From Bacteroidaceae bacterium (GTDB lineage: Bacteria > Bacteroidota > Bacteroidia > Bacteroidales > Bacteroidaceae): a DNA stretch of 64,000 nt. A program made the translations under genes and the position numbers. The notes under the pieces are model-generated. The model had not been told where the DNA came from, ran no database searches, and saw nothing but the letters and a program-made list of their open reading frames with translations. How positions within the stretch are numbered: the stretch's first letter is position 1; each line of letters opens with the position of its first letter. Shown here one piece after another: positions 18,594-27,402 of this stretch. The stretch is taken from contig JAGCDE010000005.1 in assembly GCA_017651315.1 (NCBI GenBank), positions 62,001 through 126,000 on the forward strand, written 5' to 3'.

Positions 18594-20357
18594 ATGAAAA
18601 ATATAAAATCATTAATCTGTATTGCACTGGCAGGAGCTTCGCTCTCGTCATGTAAGGATTTCCTCACCCTGGTGCCTCTTAATGATATAGTCTATGAGAA
18701 CTATTGGACCAGCAAGGGCGACGTTGAGAGTGTCCTGCTCGGAGCTTATTCCGCACTGGAGGCCAATGACTGTATAACCCGGATGTCAATCTGGGGCGAG
18801 ATGAGGTCTGACAATATCATTGCCGACCCCAACAACTCCAGCACCTCCGGATCAACCCACGATATAGTCCAGATAACCAAGGACAATATCCTTGAAACAA
18901 ACAGCTTCACTTCATGGGCTTGCTTCTACAAGACTATTAACCGTGCCAATACTGTATTGAAAGAGGCTCCGCTTATTCATGAAAAGGACCCGAACTACAC
19001 GACAAAGAACCTTCGTTCAAATATGGCTGAGGCTCTTGCGATACGTGATCTGTGCCACTGGTATATGGCTCGTGCATACAGGGCGGTGCCTTTCGTAACC
19101 GAAGCTTCGACCGATGATTCCCGTGGAGTGGAGGGCTTCAAGGTCGCTCCCACTTCAATTGAAGAGCTGATGTCTCTCATGACCAAGGAACTTGAGGAGG
19201 TGGTTGATGATGCCGTGATCAAGTTCCCCATGAAGTCAGCCAACACCGGCCGTTTCACTCAGGCAGGTATCTATGCCCTTCTCGCTGACATGTATCTGTG
19301 GAAATGCGATTATGAGAACTGCATCAGGTGTGTTGACAAGATCACCCAGCTGAAGATGGACGAGTACCTCGAACTCAAGGAAGAGGATGAGGTGAACTGC
19401 ATAGTGGATCTGTTCCACGGATATCCCCTCATCAAGGAGACTCAGGGAACACAGTTCGCCGGCACCTCCTATAATGAGAACTTCGGTTCAGGTAACTCCT
19501 TCGAGATCCTGTTCGAGCTTCCTTTCATGTCCAACCAGAGCAACGGTTTCGTGAGCAGCTATTATGGTGAGAGGAACTCGAACGGTGTACTGCACGCCGC
19601 CAACCAGATGGGTGTGAACGTGGAACAGGGCAAGGGCGATGTCTTCAAGTCAAAGTATGACACCCGTTTCTACGAAGCGATAACCAAGGCTAACGACGGT
19701 TCGGACTTCATGATTTCCAAGTATGTGGCTGAAAAACAGGAGTTCGACCTTTCAACAGGTGAATGCAAAAACCAGACCACTACCCAGAGGAACAACACTA
19801 CACCGAACTGGGTCGTTTACCGCTATACCGATGTCCTTCTCATGAAGGCTGAGGCTCTTGTGATGATGACTCCGGATGAAGCAAGCATTGCCGATGATCC
19901 CGCTGCACTGGAAGCAAGGAACCGCAATTTCACCCAGGCATTCAACATTGTCCAGGCTATTAACCAGCGTGCTCTCTGCACCGGTTATGACGGGGGTTAT
20001 ACCAATGCAGCTGCCGACACTCTGAAGTACAGCGAATACAGCGGTACCAGGCAGAATATGGAGAATCTTGTACTGCAGGAGCGCAGACGTGAGCTCTGCT
20101 TCGAGGGCAAGCGCTGGTTCGACCTTGTAAGAATGGCCCGCCGTGACGGAAACACCTCAAGGCTTTCCTCTCTCGTGCTGACCAAATACACCGAGAATGT
20201 CAGTGCTGTCCGCATCAAGCTGTCTGATACGCTTGCCATGTATTTCCCGTACAGCAAGGATGAGATTAAGCTCTACTATGAAGATGGTGAGGAGGGACTT
20301 CTCAAGCAGAATCCCGCTTATAAGGAGGATGAAGATATTAAGAAAGCAGGACAATAA
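18594..20357 (+). CDS. SusD/RagB-family surface lipoprotein (pair 1)
   Basis: A 587-aa SusD-like lipoprotein with lipobox Cys20 (SLSSC) followed by acidic KDF, consistent with surface display. The SusD N-terminal helical motif (FLTLVPLNDIVYENYWTSKGDVESVLLGAYSAL) and TPR-like helices (LADMYLWKCDYENCIRCVDKI) are clear. The C-terminal RagB part contains YRYTDVLLMKAEALVMM and LVLQERRRELCFEGKRWFDLVRM, a hallmark of the family. It binds glycan as the lid of the SusC of the preceding gene. Two FAS1 lipoproteins follow after 54 nt. Confidence 0.96.
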   Translation: MKNIKSLICIALAGASLSSCKDFLTLVPLNDIVYENYWTSKGDVESVLLGAYSALEANDCITRMSIWGEMRSDNIIADPNNSSTSGSTHDIVQITKDNILETNSFTSWACFYKTINRANTVLKEAPLIHEKDPNYTTKNLRSNMAEALAIRDLCHWYMARAYRAVPFVTEASTDDSRGVEGFKVAPTSIEELMSLMTKELEEVVDDAVIKFPMKSANTGRFTQAGIYALLADMYLWKCDYENCIRCVDKITQLKMDEYLELKEEDEVNCIVDLFHGYPLIKETQGTQFAGTSYNENFGSGNSFEILFELPFMSNQSNGFVSSYYGERNSNGVLHAANQMGVNVEQGKGDVFKSKYDTRFYEAITKANDGSDFMISKYVAEKQEFDLSTGECKNQTTTQRNNTTPNWVVYRYTDVLLMKAEALVMMTPDEASIADDPAALEARNRNFTQAFNIVQAINQRALCTGYDGGYTNAAADTLKYSEYSGTRQNMENLVLQERRRELCFEGKRWFDLVRMARRDGNTSRLSSLVLTKYTENVSAVRIKLSDTLAMYFPYSKDEIKLYYEDGEEGLLKQNPAYKEDEDIKKAGQ

Positions 20358-20411
20358 CACACGATTCATATTGTCATATTAAGAAATCCAATTCAGATAC
20401 TGATTTGTCCA

Positions 20412-22403
20412 ATGAAAACTTTTAAGAGATACAGCGCAAGAATAATGTCAATCGGACTGGTCATGGCCGCCCTGGTCATGCTCCCCTCATGTCTGGCGGA
20501 GCAGCATCCCGGTACTCTCTACACATTTACCGGGCAGACTGTCGCCGATTATCTGGAGGATGACCCCGACGGACGTTTCACCGATTTCATAACTGTTCTC
20601 AAGAGAGCCAGACACTGGGGTGAGCTTGACACTTACGGCGAGTTCACATGTTTCGCTCCCACGAACAGCGCCTTTGCCGAATACCTTGCAGGTCTCGGCT
20701 ATCATTCGGTGGATGACCTCTCGGACAGTGACTGCGATACGATTACGCGTACCCATCTTATCAAGGCCGCCTACTTCATGTCCGACATGAATGAGGGCGC
20801 GTTGCCATCGGTCAATCTTCTGGAACGTTTCCTGACTTTGTCATACACCGGTGACACGGCGAAAGACGGCACCATCAGGCTCGTGAAGTGCATCAACAGG
20901 GATTCGCACATCATAGGTCTTGATGATACTGTCCAGAACGGTGTCGTACAGGTTGTTGACAAGCTGATCAAGGTTTCCGGCGATTATATTTTCGATATAA
21001 TCAAGGAGAACAAGGGTTCCATGATCTTTTTCCAGGCACTCAACCTTGTGGGATTGGAAGATTCCCTTAAGAAGTTCAAGGACGAATCCTATTTTGTCTC
21101 GTATGATTCATCCGAGATAGGTTTGACAAAACAGGGAGGAGGCTCTGATTACTCGGTCAAGTACTGGAGGGAGAGAAAGAGCGCTTTCACAATCCTTGTC
21201 GAGCCTGATTCGGTTTTCGAGAGAAACGGTATCCACGATCTTGACGAGCTGATTGCCTATGCCAAGAAGGTGTATGACGAGTCCTATCCCGCTGACGCCG
21301 GTCTCTATGACGATGACTGGCACAACCGCAAGAACCCGTTGAACCGTTTCATCTCTTACCACATCCTTCCCTTCCAGATTCCTGCAAATGTGGATTTCTG
21401 CGCCAAGGAGAGGGTGATAAACAACCGTTTCGTGCTGAATTACCTTGATCCGGAGGATTATTACGAGACTTACATGCCGCATTCCATCATGCGTGTGTCA
21501 AGGGTCATGAAGGGTGAAGAAGCCGGCATATACGTCAACCGTCGTGGTATAGGCAGTACTGATGAGCCTGAATTCGGACGTCCCAAGTACCGTGGTGTCC
21601 GTATCTATTCAACCGACGAGATGAAAGGTTCCGGCATCAATGAGGGTTGCAACGGCTATTACCATCATATTGACGACATACTTGTCTATTCCGACTATGT
21701 GAGGAACGACATCCTGAACCGTCGTATGAGGATTGACTGCTGCACACTCTCCCCGGATTTCATGACATCGGGTGCACGTCAGAAAATGACTGCAAGCGCC
21801 TATGAGGGTACCGGTTTCAAGGAGCCTCTGAATTTCCATTCGTATAATTCCGATTATTGCATGTGGGTTCGCGTGGCCTCCACAACCAACTGGAGCTACC
21901 AGGGTGACGGACTGGACCTTCAGGGTAACTATGACATACTTATCAAGCTGCCGCCCGTCCCGTATGACGGAACCTGGGAACTCAGGCTCTCCTATCGCGG
22001 ATACGAAGGCTGCGGCGTGGTCCAGAACTATGTGGGTGACTCCCCTGACAACCTGCAACCCTGCGGTATCCCTACTGACTTGAGGTTGAGTGCCGAGGGA
22101 AATCACAACATAGGCTGGGAGACGGATGAAGACAAGACTGAAGAGGAGATCAATGCTATTGACAAGGCCATGCACAACAGAGGTTACATGAAGGCTCCTG
22201 ATTCCCACACCAACGGAACGGACGCTTTCAGGACCCTCAACACCATGGCAAGACGTATTGTCACGACGGACTATTTCTATGCTGAAAAGGACTATTATCT
22301 CAGGATGAAGCTTGTTCTTGACAATCCCAAGGCTGAGATGAACTTCGACTATATGGAATGGTGCCCGAAGAGCATCTATGACAACAACGAGAACAAACAC
22401 TAG
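20412..22403 (+). CDS. FAS1-domain lipoprotein, paralog of the one at 53226-55232
   Basis: A 663-aa lipoprotein (Cys27 in VMLPSC, then LAEQHPG). Two FAS1-type boxes are visible: YGEFTCFAPTNSAFAEYL near residue 77 and SAFTILVEPDSVFERNG near 259. The C-terminal third (about 450-655) looks like a beta-sandwich (PPVPYDGTWELRLSYRGYEG, then DYYLRMKLVLDNP). It shares the Cys-x-x-EQHPG-x-x-YTF-x-G-x-TVAD start and overall layout with the minus-strand FAS1 protein at 53226-55232. It lies between SusD-1 and a third FAS1 protein, 23 nt upstream of the latter. Binding of glycan or of SusD is inferred only from position. Confidence 0.83.
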   Translation: MKTFKRYSARIMSIGLVMAALVMLPSCLAEQHPGTLYTFTGQTVADYLEDDPDGRFTDFITVLKRARHWGELDTYGEFTCFAPTNSAFAEYLAGLGYHSVDDLSDSDCDTITRTHLIKAAYFMSDMNEGALPSVNLLERFLTLSYTGDTAKDGTIRLVKCINRDSHIIGLDDTVQNGVVQVVDKLIKVSGDYIFDIIKENKGSMIFFQALNLVGLEDSLKKFKDESYFVSYDSSEIGLTKQGGGSDYSVKYWRERKSAFTILVEPDSVFERNGIHDLDELIAYAKKVYDESYPADAGLYDDDWHNRKNPLNRFISYHILPFQIPANVDFCAKERVINNRFVLNYLDPEDYYETYMPHSIMRVSRVMKGEEAGIYVNRRGIGSTDEPEFGRPKYRGVRIYSTDEMKGSGINEGCNGYYHHIDDILVYSDYVRNDILNRRMRIDCCTLSPDFMTSGARQKMTASAYEGTGFKEPLNFHSYNSDYCMWVRVASTTNWSYQGDGLDLQGNYDILIKLPPVPYDGTWELRLSYRGYEGCGVVQNYVGDSPDNLQPCGIPTDLRLSAEGNHNIGWETDEDKTEEEINAIDKAMHNRGYMKAPDSHTNGTDAFRTLNTMARRIVTTDYFYAEKDYYLRMKLVLDNPKAEMNFDYMEWCPKSIYDNNENKH

Positions 22404-22426
22404 GAAATAATTATTAAACAACTGAT

Positions 22427-24115
22427 ATGAAACATTTTATCAATTCACTCAGGAAATCACTCTGGATAGTGTCGGCTATCTGTCTCGGCACGGTTTCGTG
22501 CCAGAAAGACTGGGACGACCACTATTCGACTGATTACAAGATTGTACCGGGGAATACCCTGGCAGAGCGTCTTTCAGACGGCAGTTTCGGTGAGGATGCT
22601 GAGCTGTTCATCAAGGTATTGAAGAATACCTATTTCACGAGCAGCGGCAGAATCCTTCCATACTCTTATCTTGACTATCTGGATGATGACCAGTTCTTGA
22701 CGGTGTGGTTGCCCAAGGCTTCATCTCTGACCGAGGAGGAGCGTGCTCTCTACACCAAGACGAACAAGACCTATTCAGAGAATGTTCTGGTCTCGACGCG
22801 GTTCATCCTGAACCACATCGCCCGTTTCAGTCACCCGGTAGGAGGTCACAACGCCGATGAATTCTTTATGATGAGTAAGAAACGCTTTGTGTCCGAGAGC
22901 GATGCCATCGATGACGTGAACTACATCAAGGACAAGTGTAACATTGCCTGCAAGAACGGTATCCTGCATGCGATTGACGGCAAGCTTGTCTATAGGCAGA
23001 GCATCTACGAGTTCCTCACGACTACCGATGGTTACAAGGAGGTCATAGGTGATTTCCTTGAGAAATACACCCGTGAGGAGGTTGATATCGAGCGCAGCGT
23101 TGAGGAGGACATTGACTCCTTAGGCCGTACAACCTATTCGGACTCCGTCATAATCAAGAGGAACGTCCTGCTGGACCGCTATGGTTACATAGAGAGAGAG
23201 GACAGTAACTATGTGATGGTTATCCCGACTCCTCAGGTGTGGAAGGAGAAATATGATTCCATCAAGAAATTCTTTGATTACGGTTATGTCCTGGGTGAAA
23301 TATCAGAGCTCTCGTTGAAGGCTGCCGACTCCCTCCAGTACTACTGGGGTCAGCAGATTCTCATGACTGACATGATTTTCAACATGAACATCAAGAATAA
23401 CCAGAGCAAGAATGATTCGGTTGTCTCCACTCGCTTCAGGTCCAGTGACAGGAAGAAGGAGAAGGTTGCTTACCATACCTATTATAATCCTTACTCTTCG
23501 GACGGTCTCTTCTCAAAGCATGTAATCGGTACCGAGAAGTGCAGTAACGGTAGGATCTACATCACTGACGAATGGCCTTTCCTTGACAGCCTCACCATTA
23601 ACGTTCCCATAAAGATTGAAGGTGAGTCCGCACAGATCAGTTCCAAGCAGCTTACTACTCCGGTCGATAATGTCTATCGTAACTCCGGCAGCATGAAGAT
23701 TTCAGGAGAGAAGGTTCTCTATGTCATAGGTGAGAACGGTGCTTACAACTGGCAGGTTGAGTTCCCGATTAAGGACAACCTCAAGGGAAAATACAGGTTC
23801 AAGGTCGCTCTTGTCCCGGACGCTTCATCCGGCAAGTCCAACCTCATCCATCCTACCGTGACCTACAACAAGATCGCTATTTTTGATCCCAAGGATCCCA
23901 GTAATCCCCGTAAGGATCTGAACTTCGAGAATGATGTTACAAAGGTTGACACACTCGATTTCGGTGTGGTGGAGATACCGAACTGTGACTATAAATCCGA
24001 GACGTCAAGACTTACCCTCAGGCTGAAGAGCGCAATGACAAATTCAAATGCGCGCAACTACTCTTCGGTCATGCGCCTTGACTTCATTCTTCTGGAACCC
24101 GTCCTTGACGAATAA
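22427..24115 (+). CDS. Divergent FAS1-domain lipoprotein
   Basis: A 562-aa lipoprotein with lipobox Cys25 (LGTVSC) and following QKDWDD, an acidic surface-export-like sequence. The N-terminal half is a degenerate FAS1 domain (TLAERLSDGSFGEDAELFIKVLKNTYF; QFLTVWLPKASSLTEEE; CKNGILHAIDGKLVY). The second half (about 340-560) appears to be a beta-sandwich ending LRLDFILLEPVLDE. Its stop is 2 nt before the next SusC start, implying translational coupling with SusC-2. This close linkage suggests a stable complex, but the function is unknown. Confidence 0.78.
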   Translation: MKHFINSLRKSLWIVSAICLGTVSCQKDWDDHYSTDYKIVPGNTLAERLSDGSFGEDAELFIKVLKNTYFTSSGRILPYSYLDYLDDDQFLTVWLPKASSLTEEERALYTKTNKTYSENVLVSTRFILNHIARFSHPVGGHNADEFFMMSKKRFVSESDAIDDVNYIKDKCNIACKNGILHAIDGKLVYRQSIYEFLTTTDGYKEVIGDFLEKYTREEVDIERSVEEDIDSLGRTTYSDSVIIKRNVLLDRYGYIEREDSNYVMVIPTPQVWKEKYDSIKKFFDYGYVLGEISELSLKAADSLQYYWGQQILMTDMIFNMNIKNNQSKNDSVVSTRFRSSDRKKEKVAYHTYYNPYSSDGLFSKHVIGTEKCSNGRIYITDEWPFLDSLTINVPIKIEGESAQISSKQLTTPVDNVYRNSGSMKISGEKVLYVIGENGAYNWQVEFPIKDNLKGKYRFKVALVPDASSGKSNLIHPTVTYNKIAIFDPKDPSNPRKDLNFENDVTKVDTLDFGVVEIPNCDYKSETSRLTLRLKSAMTNSNARNYSSVMRLDFILLEPVLDE

Positions 24116-24117
24116 AA

Positions 24118-27100
24118 ATGTATAAGAATATGAGAATAACAGAAAAGAAGGGGCTTCATGTCCTGGGACTGGCAGGCCTAATGCTTATCGTCCCTGCCTT
24201 GACTTTTGCACAGAGCAGCAACAATGACGACCTTACCGTTGTATCAGGTGTCGTCACCGATGCAGCCCTGGGAACACCGATGGCCGGTGTCCGTGTTCAG
24301 GCTTACAACAATCCGTCTCACTCCGCCATGACCAAGGAGGACGGTTCCTATTCAATCAGGATACCGGACTATGTCTCCTCACTGGTGTTCAGTGTCGAGG
24401 GTTCCAACAGGGCCGTATGCGCTCTTAACGGACGTACCGAAGGAGTTGATATGGTTATGTATTCCGATGTTTTTTCCGAGATCTATAATGCCAGGACAAC
24501 TGGAACGCGGAGCAAGGATTTAGTGGTTGACTATCTTAATGCCGACCTTAGTATTGATGACCAGATCCAGAAGAATCTTCAGGGTGATATCATGGGTACC
24601 ATCCGTTCGGGACAGTTAGGTATGGGTGCTTCAATGCTCATAAACGGTATAAACTCCCTCAACATCAACACTCAGCCTCTGATTGTCATTGACGGGGTGA
24701 TCATGGATATGGGTTATGACAAGGTTTTCCAGCATGACGGTTTCTACAATAATCTCCTGGCCAATGTCATGGTTGAGGATATTGAATCTGTCTCTGTCCT
24801 TAAGAACGGTTATGCGCTCTATGGAGCAAAGGGTGCCAACGGCGTGATAGTCATCAACACCAAGCGCAACAAGAGCATGGCTACCAAGATAGACCTGTCG
24901 ATTGCCGGCAACTATCAGCTCGTTCCCAAATTCCCGGCGATGATGGATGCATCGCAGTACCGCAGCTATGTTTCGGAGATGATCGGTTCAACTGATACCA
25001 AGCTGAACACTTTCAAGTTCCTCAGCATTGACAAGCAGTATCACTATTACAACACCTATCACAATGAGACAGACTGGACTGAAGTCGCTTACAGGAATGC
25101 CTTCATCCAGAACTACAGCATGAATGTGGATGGTGGTGATGATATTGCCAAATATACCTTGTCTGTAGGTTTCGCCAAAGGTGACGGAACTCTCAAGGAG
25201 AGTGATTACCAGCGTTTCAACCTCCGTCTGAACTCGGATATCGTACTCGCCGACAAGCTGCTTCTCCGTTTCGATGCATCTTACAGCGATGTGACCCGTG
25301 ACATGCGCGATGACGGTATCGTTGAGGATGTTGACAACGATATGATAACCTCTCCCGGTTTCCTGAGTCTTGTCAAGTCTCCGTTCCTCAGCCCTTACGC
25401 TCTTTCCAACCAGGGTAACATCACCACGGCTTTCCTTGCCGATGCCGATGACTATCTTGACGAGCTTCTCGGAGATGAGGCTTCACTTTCCAACCCTCTC
25501 TCCATTCTTGAGAATGCCAACGGTATTAACAAGAACTATTTCGGTAACCGTCTCATCACCCTGTCCATCACCCCGACATGGGAGTACAGCCGTTACCTGA
25601 AGTTCAAGGAGCACTTCAGCTATACCCTTGTAAATTCGGATGAGAACTATTTCATACCTATTGAAGGTACTCCGCACTTCGAGCTGGAGGGTCTCGGTGA
25701 GGTTGACAACAAGGTGGCTTCAATGAATTCCAAGTACGACGGATTCATGAGTAACACCTACTTTGATTATGCCCGCAGGTTCAAGGCTCACGACGTGGCC
25801 CTGCAAGGAGGTTTCCGCTATATCAACAATGCCCTTACCCAGAGTTCCATGTCCGGTTACAACTCAGGTAACGACAAGACCCCGAACATGACCCCTGACC
25901 TTAAATACCCACTCATCAACTCATTGCAGGCCAAGGACATTTCTCTTACATGGTGGGCTGTAGGTGACTACAACTTCAAGGAGAGATACTATCTGAGCGC
26001 AGGCTTGAGCCTTATGGCGTCTTCAAGATTCGGCGGCAAGGTGAGCAACGGTATCAAGATCGGTGTACCATGGGGTGTTTTCCCATCTGTCCAGGCTGGT
26101 TGGGTGGCATCGGCTGAACCTTGGTTCAATGTCAAGGCAATCGATTACCTTAAGCTCAACGCAGGTTTTGACCTGACAGGTAATGACGGATTCGATGACG
26201 CCGCCTCACGTACCTATTTCGCTCCGGTAAAGGTCCTCCAGATGAGTGGTCTTGCCATCGATAACATAGGTAATACCTCTCTGCAGTGGGAGACTGTAAG
26301 CAAACTCAGCGCAGGTCTTGACATGAACATGTTCAGGAACAGGGCTTCCCTCTCTCTGTACGGCTATATGAGCACGACCGACAATCTGCTCTCCATCAGT
26401 TCCCTTTCAGAGGTTACAGGTGTGAGAAACGCATGGAGCAACGGCGGTACTCTCAAGAACACCGGCTTTGACGCCACACTTTCCGGAAAGCTGGTCAACA
26501 CCAACATGGTCAAGTGGGAGTTAGGCGCATCGATAGGCAAGTATAAGACTGAAATCACAAAGCTTCCCGATGATGCCGCCATTACACTTGAGTCATACGG
26601 TGCAACCCTCAGGACGGAGGTTGGCGGTCCTATCTCCGTATTCTACGGTTACAAGACCGATGGTGTGTTCTCCACAGCTGCCGATGCCGAGAGGGAGCTT
26701 CAGGTGCAGGTGTTCGACGAGGATGGCGATCCTGTGTATGAAGCCGACGGTGTTACTCCAAAGTATGTCAACGAAGCTCTTCACATGAGGTCAGACAGAG
26801 GTATCAACACCTATTTTGAGGCCGGTGACGTGAAGTTCATTGACATGAACGGCGATGCAATCATCAACGAGAAGGATATGGTCAAGATCGGTGACCCCAA
26901 TCCCGATTTCTACGGCAGGCTGTTCACCAACCTGAATGTCAAGAATCTTACTCTCAGCGCTACCATGACATACAAGATTGGTGGTGACGTATATAACTAT
27001 CAGAGAATGATTCTTGAGAGCGGTTCCCGATTCATGAACCAGACATTAGCCGTCACCAACCACTGGACTTGCGAGGGTCAGGTTACCGATTATCCCAAGC

Positions 27101-27390
27101 TGGTCTATGGTGACCCGCATCAGAACTCACGTTTCTCCGACCGCTGGATAGAGGATGGCTCATATCTGCGTCTCAAGAACGTGACCCTGAGTTACAGGAT
27201 ACCTGTCGTCAATGAGTACCTGCATGGTATCACCGTATGGTGTGCCGGCAACAACCTGTTGACACTCACCAGATATCTTGGTTCAGATCCTGAGTTCTCT
27301 CTGAGCAATAACGCCTATACAATGGGAATTGACCGTGGTCTCGTACCCCAGTCGCGTAACTTCTCATTGGGAATTAAGATCAACCTCTAA
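24118..27390 (+). CDS. SusC/RagA-family TonB-dependent outer-membrane transporter (pair 2)
   Basis: A 1090-aa SusC-like transporter with signal peptide (LMLIVPALTFAQ), regulatory-like N-domain (TVVSGVVTDAALGTPMAGVRVQ) and a barrel ending NFSLGIKINL. The plug motif is atypical: the family's 'SVLKDASATAIYG' region reads SVSVLKNGYALYGAKGANGV, shorter by two residues and without the KDA signature. This places it in a divergent SusC branch beside a divergent SusD. The start may be ATG 24118 or ATG 24130 (MRITEKKG). SusD-2 begins 12 nt after the stop. Confidence 0.93.
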   Translation: MYKNMRITEKKGLHVLGLAGLMLIVPALTFAQSSNNDDLTVVSGVVTDAALGTPMAGVRVQAYNNPSHSAMTKEDGSYSIRIPDYVSSLVFSVEGSNRAVCALNGRTEGVDMVMYSDVFSEIYNARTTGTRSKDLVVDYLNADLSIDDQIQKNLQGDIMGTIRSGQLGMGASMLINGINSLNINTQPLIVIDGVIMDMGYDKVFQHDGFYNNLLANVMVEDIESVSVLKNGYALYGAKGANGVIVINTKRNKSMATKIDLSIAGNYQLVPKFPAMMDASQYRSYVSEMIGSTDTKLNTFKFLSIDKQYHYYNTYHNETDWTEVAYRNAFIQNYSMNVDGGDDIAKYTLSVGFAKGDGTLKESDYQRFNLRLNSDIVLADKLLLRFDASYSDVTRDMRDDGIVEDVDNDMITSPGFLSLVKSPFLSPYALSNQGNITTAFLADADDYLDELLGDEASLSNPLSILENANGINKNYFGNRLITLSITPTWEYSRYLKFKEHFSYTLVNSDENYFIPIEGTPHFELEGLGEVDNKVASMNSKYDGFMSNTYFDYARRFKAHDVALQGGFRYINNALTQSSMSGYNSGNDKTPNMTPDLKYPLINSLQAKDISLTWWAVGDYNFKERYYLSAGLSLMASSRFGGKVSNGIKIGVPWGVFPSVQAGWVASAEPWFNVKAIDYLKLNAGFDLTGNDGFDDAASRTYFAPVKVLQMSGLAIDNIGNTSLQWETVSKLSAGLDMNMFRNRASLSLYGYMSTTDNLLSISSLSEVTGVRNAWSNGGTLKNTGFDATLSGKLVNTNMVKWELGASIGKYKTEITKLPDDAAITLESYGATLRTEVGGPISVFYGYKTDGVFSTAADAERELQVQVFDEDGDPVYEADGVTPKYVNEALHMRSDRGINTYFEAGDVKFIDMNGDAIINEKDMVKIGDPNPDFYGRLFTNLNVKNLTLSATMTYKIGGDVYNYQRMILESGSRFMNQTLAVTNHWTCEGQVTDYPKLVYGDPHQNSRFSDRWIEDGSYLRLKNVTLSYRIPVVNEYLHGITVWCAGNNLLTLTRYLGSDPEFSLSNNAYTMGIDRGLVPQSRNFSLGIKINL

Positions 27391-27402
27391 TAACATTGGA
27401 TT

